The translations under genes and the position numbers were made by a program. Of a DNA stretch of 64,000 nucleotides, positions 45,664 through 54,932 are shown one piece after another. Below the pieces are notes generated by a model. That model worked only from the letters and a program-made list of their open reading frames with translations. It had not been told where the DNA came from and made no database searches. Numbering within the stretch: the first letter of the stretch is position 1; each line of letters opens with the position of its first letter. Origin of the DNA: Bog-473 sp963707835 (GTDB taxonomy: Bacteria > Actinomycetota > Acidimicrobiia > Acidimicrobiales > RAAP-2); NCBI GenBank assembly GCA_963707835.1, contig CAVPRI010000002.1:868001-932000 (forward strand). The letters run 5' to 3'.

Positions 45664-47229
45664 CTAGAAGAAGCCCAGCGGCTTGGTGCTGTAGCTGACC
45701 AAGAGGTTCTTGGTCTGCGAGTAGTGCTCGAGCATCATCTGGTGATTCTCCCGGCCGACCCCGGAGATCTTGTAGCCGCCGAATGCAGCCCCGGCCGGGT
45801 AGAGGTGGTAGCAGTTTGTCCACACACGACCTGCCTTGACGGCCCGGCCCATGCGGTAGGCGAGGTTTCCGTTGCGGGTCCACACGCCGGCGCCCAGGCC
45901 GTAGAGGGTGTCGTTGGCGATCCTCACGGCGTCCGCCTCGTCGGTGAAGGTCGTCACGGCGAGGACCGGGCCGAAGATCTCCTCCTGGAAGACTCGCATG
46001 CCGTTGTGCCCCTTGAGCACCGTCGGCTCGAAGTAGTAGCCATCCTCAAGTTCTCCGCCCAGATGAGCCCGCTGCCCACCGACAAGGCACGTCGCCCCTT
46101 CTTGGCGGCCAATCTCGACGTAGGAGGCGATCTTTTCGATCTGCTGAGTCGAGACCTGGGGCCCGATCATGGTCGACGGATCCAGGGGATTCCCCTGGCG
46201 GATCATGGCGATCCGCGCCAGGCAGCGCTCCATGAAGCGGTCGTAGATCGACTCGTGGATGAGCGCTCTCGACGGGCAGGTGCATACTTCCCCTTTGTTG
46301 AACGCGTAGAGCACCAGGCCCTCGATAGCCTTGTCCAGGTATTCGTCATCCTCGTCCATCACATCGGCGAAGAAGATGTTGGGCGACTTGCCGCCCAGCT
46401 CGACGGTCGAAGGGATGAGGTTCTCGGCTGCGTACTGCATGATGAGGCGCCCGGTGGTGGTTTCACCGGTGAAACCGATCTTGGCGATGCGGGGGCTCGA
46501 CGCCAACGCCTTGCCTATCTCTCCTCCAGGTCCGGTGACGATGTTGATCACTCCGGGCGGCACGACGTCTTGAATGACTTCGGCCAGCTTGAGGATCGAC
46601 CAAGGGGTGGGTGAAGCCGGCTTGACCACGGTGCAGTTTCCGGCGGCGAGGGCGGGAGCGATCTTCCATGCCGCCATCAGCAGCGGGAAGTTGAAGGGGA
46701 TGATCTGCCCCACCACGCCGAGCGGCTCATGGAAGTGGTAGGCCACCGTGTCCTTGTCGATCTCGGTCGAACGCCCTTCAAGTGACCTTGTGGCCCCGGC
46801 GAAGTAGCGGAAATGGTCGACGGCCAGGGGAATGTCGGCGGCCAAGGTCTCGCGCACTGGTTTGCCGTTCTCCCACGTCTCGGCCACAGCCAGCATCTCG
46901 AGGTTCGCCTCTATCGCGTCGGCGATGGCGTTGAGGACCGCAGCCCGTTCGGTCAGCGATGCCGCTCCCCAAGCGTCTCTTGCGGCATGAGCGGCGTCGA
47001 GGGCCAGTTCCACGTCGTCTGAAGTCGAACGTGCAACTTCGCAGAAGGGCTTACCGTTGACCGGGCTCACGTTGACCATGTACTGACCCTTGATCGGGGC
47101 CACCCACTTGCCGCCAATGAAGTTGTCGTAGCGGGGCTTGACCTCGACCACGCTGCCTGGTTGCCCCGGAGCTGCGTACGCATTAGGCGAGGTCGGAGTC
47201 GGGGAGGTTGGCTCTGCAGTCAGGGTCAT
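45664..47229 (-). CDS. NAD-dependent aldehyde dehydrogenase (AldB/ExaC-like)
   Basis: 521 aa from ATG 47229 with AAGGAGAGAACC upstream. GVVGQIIPFNFPLLMAAWKI, GFTGETTTGRLI (cofactor loop), TVELGGKSPNIFF with the general-base Glu, FNKGEVCTCPSR with the catalytic Cys, EEIFGPVLAVTTF. The C-terminus YKISGVGRENHQMMLEHYSQ and KNLLVSYSTKPLGFF are those of acetaldehyde dehydrogenases of the AldB/ExaC group. First gene of the ALDH-DUF779-ADH operon. The 308 bp upstream hold no gene; gaggac-N9-gtcctc (47355-47375) is a weak operator candidate. Confidence 0.95.
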   Translation of the reverse strand: MTLTAEPTSPTPTSPNAYAAPGQPGSVVEVKPRYDNFIGGKWVAPIKGQYMVNVSPVNGKPFCEVARSTSDDVELALDAAHAARDAWGAASLTERAAVLNAIADAIEANLEMLAVAETWENGKPVRETLAADIPLAVDHFRYFAGATRSLEGRSTEIDKDTVAYHFHEPLGVVGQIIPFNFPLLMAAWKIAPALAAGNCTVVKPASPTPWSILKLAEVIQDVVPPGVINIVTGPGGEIGKALASSPRIAKIGFTGETTTGRLIMQYAAENLIPSTVELGGKSPNIFFADVMDEDDEYLDKAIEGLVLYAFNKGEVCTCPSRALIHESIYDRFMERCLARIAMIRQGNPLDPSTMIGPQVSTQQIEKIASYVEIGRQEGATCLVGGQRAHLGGELEDGYYFEPTVLKGHNGMRVFQEEIFGPVLAVTTFTDEADAVRIANDTLYGLGAGVWTRNGNLAYRMGRAVKAGRVWTNCYHLYPAGAAFGGYKISGVGRENHQMMLEHYSQTKNLLVSYSTKPLGFF

Positions 47230-47537
47230 GGTTCTCTCCTTAGGAAAACACTGCACACACGGCTGTAACTGGCCCGGTAACGCCTGCAGTCACGCGGAGC
47301 AAACGAGACCATTCGTTGAGATCGAACGTAAGCCCGTCAGCGGGATGGAGGTAGAGGACAAAGTCCCAGTCCTCCGACACGTGATGCTCCCGTAGCGGGG
47401 AGGTGACGAGATGGGTCACTGTGCTCTGGGAGCAAGACGACACGACCGCGAGCGGTTACCCCACGTCTGTAGGACACGAAGGACTCCCCCATGGTGCTGG
47501 GTTGCCGCACCGTCCGCGCGGCCGCACGTCGTAGGGA
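47230..47537. other. 308-bp region upstream of the aldehyde dehydrogenase operon
   Basis: No supported gene. Expected to hold the ALDH promoter read leftward and the 3' end of the CsbD transcript, also leftward. The only symmetric element noticed is gaggac-N9-gtcctc at 47355-47375. Confidence 0.4.
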
Positions 47538-47732
47538 CTACTTCTTCGGGTGCAGCAGGCCCTTCGCCTTGTCGATCAACCCCTCGACCTTGCCTTCGAC
47601 CTTACCGACCTGCTCTTTGACCTCGCCAGCCTGCCGGTCAGCCTTACCCTCTGCCTTGAGGTCCTCGCTTCCGACCGCAGCTCCGACGGCTTCTTTCGCC
47701 GTGCCCTTCATCTGCTCTGCTTTTCCAGCCAT
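47538..47732 (-). CDS. CsbD-like general stress protein
   Basis: 64 aa, ATG 47732 with GGAGAAG upstream. MAGKAEQMKGTAKEAVGAAV, then GKADRQAGEVKEQVGKVEGK and a Lys-rich end: the CsbD pattern of amphipathic, highly charged helices. Induced by general stress in relatives; molecular role unknown. Divergent from the KdpD-domain gene with 282 bp between starts, where both promoters should lie. Confidence 0.9.
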   Translation of the reverse strand: MAGKAEQMKGTAKEAVGAAVGSEDLKAEGKADRQAGEVKEQVGKVEGKVEGLIDKAKGLLHPKK

Positions 47733-48014
47733 AACACTCTTCTCCAGTTCTTCGAGCCTTTTCCCGGCCACATACGGCCAAGGGCAACCCGTCCAGCATG
47801 GCTCCAGCCACTCAGCCCAGTAAGAGGCGAAGGTCACTCGCTTGGTGGACACAAGCTGGCCAACATCAATTGATGCAAGGGTCCGGGAATCCACCTGAGA
47901 TCTCGGGAACAGAACCATGATCGGACAATCGCGGATAAGAAGAGGGCGTGGACACCGCCCCCGACCATGGCCCCGGACTTTGAAAGCCGCGCTCGCGTGA
48001 ACGAGGAGTCCACC

Positions 48015-49247
48015 ATGCACGATCAGGCGCCAGCGCAAAGATCTCTCCGAATCGACGAAGGGGTGAGCGAAGCCGCTTCGACGGAAACGGATGTCACCGA
48101 AGTGATGGAGACCGCAGGTCGCTTCCGCATCTATCTCGGCGCAGCGCCCGGCGTTGGGAAGACCTTTGCGATGTTGAGCGAGGGCCGGCGGCGACATGAG
48201 GACGGAACCGACGTCGTGGTCGGCTACGCCGAGTGTCACGGCCGGCCGCCCACTGAAGCGCTGCTCGATAAGCTTGAGATCGTCCCGTACCGTGAGGCGG
48301 GCTATCGAGGCATGCGGCTTCAAGAGATGGATCTCGACGCAGTCCTCTTGCGAAGGCCGCGGCTCGCCCTGGTCGACGAGCTCGCGCACACGATCGTGCC
48401 CGGCACGGGGAAGTACAAGAAGCGCTGGCAAGAGGTGCTCGAGCTTCTTGAGGCGGGGATCAATGTCATCACGACAGTCAACATCCAGCACGTCGAGAGC
48501 ATTGCTGATGCAGTCGAACAGTTGACAGGAGCTCCGGTGCGCGAACGTGTGCCGGATTCGGTGGTGCGCAGAGCCGACCAGATAGAGCTGGTCGACTCCT
48601 CTCCCGAGGATCTCCGCCGACGATTGCTCGACGGCAAGATCTACCCGCCCCAGATGGTTCCGCAGGCTCTCAACCACTTCTTTCGATCTGAGAACCTCAT
48701 CGCCCTTCGTGAGCTCGCTTTCCGGTTCCTCGCCGACGAGCCGGAAGACGAGCTGCTCGAATTCCTGGACCGTCAGCAGAGCAGAGCAGCGTGGGAGCCA
48801 AGCGAGCGCATCATGGTGACGGTCACGGGAGCGCCCGGTACCGAAGTGGTGTTGCGTCGCGCAGCGCGCTTTGCCGCCAGATTCCAAGCCGAACTCCATG
48901 CTGTCCACGTGGTGAGCGGCAACGGCGCGGCCCGCTCCGACGATGACTCGCTCGAGGCCCTGCGTCTCGTGGCCACTGAGATCGGGGCGCGCTGGGTCGA
49001 GTTGCGAGGCGACGACGTTGCTCAGACGATCATGGATACCGCACGCGACATGCGCATTACGCAGGTCGTACTGGGTTCTAGCCGGCGCAGCCGATGGTGG
49101 AGGATGCTGCGCGGTGGATCGACCACCCAGAAAGTCCAGCGGATGGCCGTCGCCGCCGGGATCGACGTGCACATCATCGTGAGACGCAGGGTGCCTCGAG
49201 AAGCAAGCGAGCTCGCGACCGGGGACGATGCCTCGAAGAGCGGCTGA
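48015..49247 (+). CDS. Orphan KdpD N-terminal sensor domain plus USP domain, no kinase
   Basis: 410 aa from ATG 48015 (ACGAGGAGTCCACC upstream). Residues ~50-260: KdpD sensor domain with Walker A YLGAAPGVGKTFAML, VVVGYAECHGRP, EMDLDAVLLRRPRLALVDEL, TTVNIQHVESIADAVEQLTG and VRERVPDSVV. Residues ~275-395: universal-stress-protein domain (IMVTVTGAPGTEVVLRRAAR, VVLGSSRRSRWWRMLRGGST). Complete KdpD continues into four membrane spans, GAF and histidine kinase; here the stop comes first and no kdpFABC or kdpE is near. Probably a soluble ATP- and perhaps c-di-AMP-binding regulator (inference). Confidence 0.88.
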   Translation: MHDQAPAQRSLRIDEGVSEAASTETDVTEVMETAGRFRIYLGAAPGVGKTFAMLSEGRRRHEDGTDVVVGYAECHGRPPTEALLDKLEIVPYREAGYRGMRLQEMDLDAVLLRRPRLALVDELAHTIVPGTGKYKKRWQEVLELLEAGINVITTVNIQHVESIADAVEQLTGAPVRERVPDSVVRRADQIELVDSSPEDLRRRLLDGKIYPPQMVPQALNHFFRSENLIALRELAFRFLADEPEDELLEFLDRQQSRAAWEPSERIMVTVTGAPGTEVVLRRAARFAARFQAELHAVHVVSGNGAARSDDDSLEALRLVATEIGARWVELRGDDVAQTIMDTARDMRITQVVLGSSRRSRWWRMLRGGSTTQKVQRMAVAAGIDVHIIVRRRVPREASELATGDDASKSG

Positions 49248-49832
49248 CAACGGGGACCGACGGCGTTGGTAGAAGGGGTCGTCATGAGGTGGGTGAAGTG
49301 CCCTGATCGGCCTCACCGGCGGGACGTAAAGATGGATGCGCCATTCAGTCGTGCCTGAATCCGGTCCGGTCGGGCGCCCCCTCAACACCCCACTTGTCGC
49401 CCCCCCCGGGGGGGGGCGTGGCCAACCGCCCAGGGCGTCGTGTGGGGCCGCCTGGCGGCCAGCCGTGCCCGCCACGCCGCAGCCGCTGAACCCACGGACC
49501 CCGGGCCGAGCCGGACTCAGATGTCCGCTCTGCGATGTCTCGCCACTTCGCCCTCCGATGTCCGTGTGCCTTCGCAGTCGCATGAGAGATGTTGGGTCCT
49601 GAAACTGCCCACCCCGCTCACCCGGCGGCTTGAGGTTCGAGAACGACGCCACGCGGCCCCATCGGACCCCACGCCAGCCGCCAGCCCTCCCGCCAGCTCC
49701 GTGGCCGACACCGAGAACCGGTCAGCCAGGCTTCCTCCGGGGCGTTGTCTTGATGGGCGGGGCGACCCCGGGCCCCGCCCCGTACGAATCCTCTTTGAGT
49801 CAAAACCCCTGTTTCCGGTGTATCCAGGCGCG
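49248..49832. other. 585-bp region without a supported gene
   Basis: Contains a run of C then nine G around 49399-49418 and repeated CCGGGC-type GC tracts. Several frames are open because of base composition but none shows family motifs. One frame (49440-50045) joins the N-terminus of the LLM gene. Confidence 0.5.
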
Positions 49833-50805
49833 ATGAATCGAGCCGTCGCGCAAGGACGCGACGGCGTCGGGTCCTTGATTGAATGGTCTCGGACCGCCAT
49901 CCACAGAGTCCTCTTCGGCATCGGGCTGGAGAACGGCGTCCGGCAAGTGAGCGAGATGCTCCGGCACGCCCGACTCGCCGACGACGCGGGTCTCGATCTC
50001 GTCAGCGTGCGTCAGCGATCATCCTTACTTCGCCGAGCGCATTGACGCCTACGCCGCGCTGGGGTTTGTTCTGGGCGCTACATCCAACGTCACCGGAGCG
50101 GTGATCATGACGAACCTTCTCAGCCGTCCGGCTCCCATCTTGGCTCGGACCGTTACGGGACTTTCCGCGATCTCTGACGGGCGTGTCGCTCTCGGCATGG
50201 GCGCGGGAGGGATGTGGGAGGAAATCGTCGCACTCGGTGTCCCTCGCTTGTCGCCTGCAGCCCGGATACGAGCGCTCGAAGAAGCGATCATGGTCGTGAG
50301 ATTGCTCTCCGGCGGCGGCGATCCGGTGAGGTTCGACGGCGAGTTCTACCAGGTCACCGATTTGGCACCCGCGGCCGCGCCAACGCCACCGATCTGGATC
50401 GGATCGCTGGGCCCGAAGAACCTGGCTGTAACCGGCCGACAAGCGGACGGATGGATACCCGGACACCTTGCCGACTGGCGGAGCACGCAGGTGGCCGAGT
50501 CACGGCCCATCGTCGATGAAGCGGCTGCCGCGGTAGGGAGAGACCCTGCTGATGTCGACACCATCTACCAGGTGTCGGGGCGCCTTGAACGGGATCCGCT
50601 ACCAAAGACCCGCGACGACGAGAACCGATGGATCGGGGGCGGAGTTGCCCAATGGGTAGAGGAATTGACGTTCGCCGTGCTTGAACACCGCGCCGCCGCC
50701 TTCGTCTACTTGGTGCCTCCTGGCCACAGCGTCAGTGATACAACGCTGAATCTGTGGGCCCACGAAGTCGTGCCCGCTGTCCGCGAGGCAATCGCCGAGC
50801 CCTGA
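49833..50805 (+). CDS. LLM-class (F420- or FMN-dependent) oxidoreductase (one frameshift)
   Basis: About 323 aa. LFGIGLENGVRQVSEMLRHA, then DDAGLDLVSV; a one-base shift near 50012 leads to SDHPYFAERIDAYAALGFVL, GAVIMTNLLSRPAPILARTV, GRVALGMGAGGMWEEI, PPIWIGSLGPKNLAVTGRQA, DGWIP. This is the bacterial luciferase-like TIM barrel of F420-dependent reductases (family knowledge). The start is unsure: ATG 49833 or TTG 49875. Ends convergent to the SnoaL-like gene 76 bp away. Confidence 0.85.
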
Positions 50806-50881
50806 CTCTTCGCGAAACGGGTGCCCCGTATCGCCGGCATGAGCCAACTGGGCAAGACACATGTACTCGTCTATCCGGTGC

Positions 50882-51253
50882 TCAGGCGTCCGGCGTGTAC
50901 GACCTCAGGTGGATGCGCCAGGACCCGTCGACCCGCCTGAGCTCGTCGGAAGTGGATCCGACGCTGACGATGGCAAAGCCCGAGTAGACGACGACCGAGG
51001 CCCGACAATGCGCGGTATCGCCATCGACATCGATCACGTGACTCCCGATCATCCGATGGACCGGTTGCGTTGCCCAAACACGAGCATTCTCTTCGAGAGC
51101 AGAGCGACCCACGATGTCGGGCCCGCCACCGGTGAACTCGGGATCGTCGGTGAAGAGCAGGATCCACTCGTCGACGGCGCCAATGCGCAGGTAGAGCGTG
51201 TAGCGGGCGTACAGGTCACGAATGGCCTCACGATCCTCGCTGAGCGTCGACAC
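50882..51253 (-). CDS. SnoaL-like / NTF2-fold protein
   Basis: 123 aa, GTG 51253. EDREAIRDLYARYTLYLRIG, FTDDPEFTGGGPDIVGRSAL, HRMIGSHVIDVDGDTAHCRA, GSWRIHLRSYTPD match the SnoaL_4 group of small alpha+beta-barrel proteins (ring-hydroxylating dioxygenase beta subunits, polyketide cyclases, dehydratases). No catalytic assignment possible. The 264 bp upstream to the first IS256 element hold no gene. Confidence 0.82.
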   Translation of the reverse strand: MSTLSEDREAIRDLYARYTLYLRIGAVDEWILLFTDDPEFTGGGPDIVGRSALEENARVWATQPVHRMIGSHVIDVDGDTAHCRASVVVYSGFAIVSVGSTSDELRRVDGSWRIHLRSYTPDA

Positions 51254-51517
51254 GCCGGGAATCCTATGGCCGCATCCGTCCCGCCTCCCACTCTTTGACT
51301 AGAGGCAGCAAACCCGTAGCGCCCTGACCGGTTCTTGGCGTCGACCACGGGGTGGTGCCCCCGAGCGCCGGGCGCGACAACCGCCACGGTACGATGCCAA
51401 AGGGTGAACCTTCCGTGTCAGAAGACGGTGGCTCGGGAGCTCCCCAACGCCGGATGTGCGTCAGGGGCCGCCGCTGACGCCAAGTCTCCCATCTTCCCCC
51501 ACCGAGGGGAATGTAAA

Positions 51518-52937
51518 GAATTATAACCGAAACCTGTGGATGCACCACCTGACTGGAGGCGCGGCGTACCTTCCCCTTTGACCAAATCAGAGAAACGCTG
51601 GCGGTGGAACGCCGGCGAGGAAGGAACGCCGATGTTGAGAGTACATGTTGATGCGGCCGCGGACGCGGAGCTGTCGAGCACGCTCGACGAGCTGGTGGCC
51701 GAGGGGGCGAGGCGGATGCTGGCTGCCGCCCTCGAAGCCGAGGTCGACGACTACATCTCGAGCCTCATCGACAAGGTCGATGAGCACGGGCATCGCCTGG
51801 TCGTGCGCAACGGCCACGCCGAGCCACGGTCGCTGGTCACCGGCGCGGGGCCGATCGAGTCCGTGCCCCGCGTGTCGACGACCGCCGGGTCGACGAGGAG
51901 ACGGGGGAACGGATGCGGTTCCGCAGTTCGATCCTGCCGCCGTGGGCCCGCAAGTCTCCCAAGGTGGCCGAGGTGCTTCCGCTGATGTACCTGCACGGAA
52001 TGAGCTCTGGGGACTTCGTCCCCGCCCTCGAGGAGTTCTTCGGCTCCGCCGCCGGGCTCTCGGCGTCGGTGATCACCCGGCTGACCACCGACTGGCAGCG
52101 CGAACGCGACCAGTTCGCCCACCGCTCGCTCAAAGACGTCGACTACGTCTACGTGTACGCCGATGGGATCCACGTCAACGTCCGCCTCGAAGAAGCACGC
52201 CTGTGTGTGCTGGTCATCGTGGGTGTGCGCAGCGACGGGACCAAAGAGCTCGTGTCCATCTCCGACGGGCATCGCGAATCGACCGAGTCATGGGCCGACG
52301 TGCTGCGCGGACTCAAGCGCCGCGGCATGAGAGCCCCGGTGCTCGCCGTCGGCGACGGGGCGCTCGGGTTCTGGGACGCGCTCGCCGACATCTTCCCCGA
52401 GACCCTCCACCAGCGCTGCTGGGTGCACAAGATGGCCAACGTCATGAACGCCCTGCCCAAATCGGCCCAGCCCGCGGCGAGGGCCGCTCTCTGCGAGGTC
52501 CGCGACGCCGAGGACCGGGCCCACGCTGAGACCGCCCTCGACGGATTCGTCAAGGAGTACGGGGCCAAATGGCCCAAGGCCACCGAGAAACTCACCAAGG
52601 ATCGCGACGAGCTGCTGGCGTTCTACGCCTTCCCGGCCGAGCACTGGGTGCATCTCAAGACCACGAACCCCATCGAGTCCACCTTCGCCACCGTGCGGCT
52701 GCGCACCAAGGTGACCAAGGGACCGGGGTCACGGGCGGCCGGGCTGGCCATGGCCTACAAGCTGATCGAATCGGCCCAAGCCCGCTGGCGGGCCGTCAAC
52801 GCACCGCACCTCGTCGCGCTGGTTCGTGCTGGTGTGAAGTTCGAGAAGGGGGTGATGGTCGAGCGAGCAGAGGAGCTGGACGAGGAGGTCGCCGCGTAGT
52901 CGGTCAGATTCTCATCCACAGGTCTTGACTATTTCTC
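51518..52937 (+). mobile_element. IS256-family insertion sequence, copy 1
   Basis: 1420 bp. Ends share the inverted core acctgtggatg (left) / catccacaggt (right); outermost bases gaattataacc on the left and gactatttctc on the right. Flanked by a perfect nine-base direct repeat gaatgtaaa (51509-51517 and 52938-52946), the target duplication size of IS256 elements. Carries one transposase gene. Nearly identical to the element at 58709-60130 in the opposite orientation. Confidence 0.93.
51632..52899 (+). CDS. IS256-family transposase, copy 1 (one missing base)
   Basis: Intact length would be 422 aa (MLRVHVDAAADAELSSTLDE start). DDE residues: YVYADGIHVNV, PVLAVGDGALGFWDAL, KTTNPIESTFATVR; CWVHKMANVMNALP is the usual zinc-like C/H motif. 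One G is missing after 51859 compared with copy 2 (gatcgagtccg against gatcgaggtccg), so the frame breaks at GPIE. The downstream part reads RFRSSILPPWARKSPKVAEV to the end without further breaks. Truly inactive or a sequencing error. Confidence 0.92.
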
Positions 52938-52979
52938 GAATGTAAAGCAGCACCGTGCACACTGTGTATCTCGGCGGAC

Positions 52980-53339
52980 TCAGTGGGCTACGCCGGCGTA
53001 GATCGAGCGCCCGCTAAACGTCCAGGACAGAAGGCTCCAGTGTGCGCCCTTCTCTGTGTCTTGGGACTCGGAGTGCGCAGGGCTCCCTCGTTGAGATCCG
53101 CTGTCGCAATACCTCCGCCCGCCGTAATCAATTCGATTTGGGACCTTCCAGAAGGCGAAGGTCCCGTAATCCTTCCGGCTGAGAACGGCAGCATCGGCCG
53201 GAAAGACGACGCCAAACCCGATGATGACCAGGAGTGCGATGACCGCTACCCGCTGTCTGCCGGTCGGACGCCCCGCCTGGTCACTGTCGCTGGATGGCAA
53301 AGTCCATACTGGGTCGTCGATCCCTCCGACCTTGCTCAT
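52980..53339 (-). CDS. Hypothetical small membrane-anchored protein
   Basis: 119 aa, ATG 53339. A cytosolic stretch of ~27 residues, then one hydrophobic segment (VAVIALLVIIGFGVVFPADA) and an outer part with FAFWKVPNRIDYGGRRYCDS. The PxRIxYxGRxY pattern recurs in small secreted or anchored actinobacterial proteins of unknown function (from memory). Its 3' end lies 42 bp from the IS256 copy 1 end; the last residues may differ from the original gene. Not recognised further. Confidence 0.5.
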   Translation of the reverse strand: MSKVGGIDDPVWTLPSSDSDQAGRPTGRQRVAVIALLVIIGFGVVFPADAAVLSRKDYGTFAFWKVPNRIDYGGRRYCDSGSQRGSPAHSESQDTEKGAHWSLLSWTFSGRSIYAGVAH

Positions 53340-53421
53340 CGCCAGTCAGGATGGAGGTTGGTGTGTCCCCGATTCAGTATGGAACGGCCGGCTCCTCCGG
53401 CATCCGCATTTACGTGGATCA

Positions 53422-53437
53422 TTCACCTATCGGTGAA
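53422..53437. other. Hairpin upstream of the IS110 transposase
   Basis: ttcacc-tatc-ggtgaa, six-base perfect stem with a four-base loop, 32 bp upstream of the transposase GTG. The 130-bp non-coding stretch 53340-53469 is where IS110-group elements encode their bridge RNA (established for IS621-type elements); this hairpin may be part of one. Structure of the whole RNA was not resolved by eye. Confidence 0.3.
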
Positions 53438-53469
53438 CGGAGCCGACATACGGAAGGAAGGAGCCAGCC

Positions 53470-54573
53470 GTGTCCAGTATTGCCCACCGAGGTTTCGTCC
53501 ACCTGGGGATGGACGTCTCGAAGGACTCGATCGCGCTGGCGATTCTCTCGCCCGATCGCGACACCGCCGAGGTCGACAAGATCTTCCACGACACTGACTC
53601 GGTCCGACGCTTGGTCAAACGGCTAGGCAAGCCCAAGGGGATCTGGGCTTGCTACGAAGCGGGCCCGACCGGTTATGACCTCCAGCGTCTTCTCGCTTCG
53701 ATGGGGGTGCGCTGCGACGTGGTTGCCCCCTCCTTGATCCCGAAGGGCTCGGGCGACCGGGTCAAGACCGACCGCAGGGACGCCAGACGACTGGCGGGAT
53801 TGCACCGGGCCGGGGAGCTCACCCCGGTCGCTATCCCCACGCCCGCCCAAGAAGGAGTGCGCGACCTCTGCCGGACACGCGGTGACATGGTCCAGGACCT
53901 CACCCGGGCCCGCAACCAGCTGAGTGGGTTCCTGCTTCGCCACAGTGTCGTGTGGCGAGGAGGGTCGAAGTGGACCGAACGCCATCGACGCTGGCTGGCC
54001 ACGTTGTCCTTTGACGACCCCGCCATCGCGACTACCTACTCGCACTACCTGGCCACGGTGAAGCTGCGGGACACCGCCCTCGAGTCGGTCGAGGCTGATC
54101 TCGTGCCGTGGTGCACGAGGGATCCTTTCGGTGACCAAGTCCCACGCCTGGCTGCCTACCGGGGCGTGACCAGAATCGGTGGGCTGTGTCTGGCCGCCGA
54201 GGTCTTCGACTGGCGTCGCTTCCCGAGAGCAAGACCATTCATGAGCTTCACCGGCCTCGTGCCCGGGGAGAACTCGACGGGTTTGACCCAGCGTCGGGGC
54301 TCGATCACCCGGGCCGGCAATGCCCACCTGCGGGGCCAGCTCTGCGAAGCGGCCTGGGCCTACCAGCACAGCCCGAACGTGGGCGTCGGCATCAGGGAGC
54401 GCCAAGTGGGTGTGCCGCCCGAGACCGTGGCCCGCTCATGGGCCGCACAGATCCGCCTGTCCCGGCGCTTCCGCCAACTTGCTGCCCACAAGAATGTGCG
54501 CTCGGTCGTGGCTGCCGCCATAGCCCGAGAGCTCGCCGGTTTTCTCTGGGCCGAGATGGTGGCCGAGGTCTGA
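53470..54573 (+). CDS. IS110-family transposase (DEDD recombinase)
   Basis: 367 aa, GTG 53470, complete. RuvC-like DEDD N-terminal domain: HLGMDVSKDSIALAIL (first Asp), ACYEAGPTGYDLQRLL (Glu), KTDRRDARRLAGLHRAGELT (Asp pair). C-terminal Tnp_20 domain: GVTRIGGLCLAAEV, FMSFTGLVPGENSTG, RRGSITRAGNAHLRGQLCEA with the active-site Ser. Members use an RNA guide and leave no terminal repeats, so element ends are not marked in the sequence. Sits between the two IS256 copies. No frameshift. Confidence 0.93.
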   Translation: MSSIAHRGFVHLGMDVSKDSIALAILSPDRDTAEVDKIFHDTDSVRRLVKRLGKPKGIWACYEAGPTGYDLQRLLASMGVRCDVVAPSLIPKGSGDRVKTDRRDARRLAGLHRAGELTPVAIPTPAQEGVRDLCRTRGDMVQDLTRARNQLSGFLLRHSVVWRGGSKWTERHRRWLATLSFDDPAIATTYSHYLATVKLRDTALESVEADLVPWCTRDPFGDQVPRLAAYRGVTRIGGLCLAAEVFDWRRFPRARPFMSFTGLVPGENSTGLTQRRGSITRAGNAHLRGQLCEAAWAYQHSPNVGVGIRERQVGVPPETVARSWAAQIRLSRRFRQLAAHKNVRSVVAAAIARELAGFLWAEMVAEV

Positions 54574-54618
54574 CACCGTGATCTTCGCCTCGCTCAGCGC
54601 GCGATCGGCGCCGCGTCT

Positions 54619-54830
54619 GAGCGAACCCTCCACGACGCGCCGGAGCACCGCCGCAGCAGATCCGATCCTCGCCGGCGTTACGCCCAGCGTCCTTCCTTGC
54701 GAGGGCGTCACGGGCGCCCCGATTCAGAGGCAACCACCTGCGAATGGCTTTACTGCGATTTCGATACGCGTACATCATCGTGGCGGTTCTCCGATCCACT
54801 GCGCTCCGGCGCGTCGTCGATGGCTCGCTC
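54619..54830. repeat. 212-bp unit bounded by 28-base imperfect inverted repeats
   Basis: Left arm (54619-54646) ends in acgacgcgccggagc and right arm (54803-54830) begins gctccggcgcgtcgt; 25 of 28 positions pair. No direct repeat was found outside the arms, so a MITE-like origin is unproven. Could instead form a long hairpin in RNA. Confidence 0.55.
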
Positions 54831-54874
54831 GACCACCGCCCTTCGCACGGGGAGACGAGTAGCAGCCTCCTCCT

Positions 54875-54932
54875 CGGTGTCAACACCGTTCGTCCTCACC
54901 CTTCGGGCTCCGGGCGCTCCGTGTTGACACCG
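54875..54932. repeat. 12-base perfect inverted repeat, 34-base loop
   Basis: cggtgtcaacac (54875-54886) and gtgttgacaccg (54921-54932). The right arm contains TTGACA reading rightward and the left arm TGTCAA, so either arm could also serve as a -35 box. Lies 232 bp upstream of the flavin-reductase-like gene. Confidence 0.5.

Noticed and set aside
54875..54932. Integron attC site
   Set aside because: The arms contain CAACAC/GTGTTG but not the RYYYAAC...GTTRRRY core pair, and no integrase or cassette array is present.
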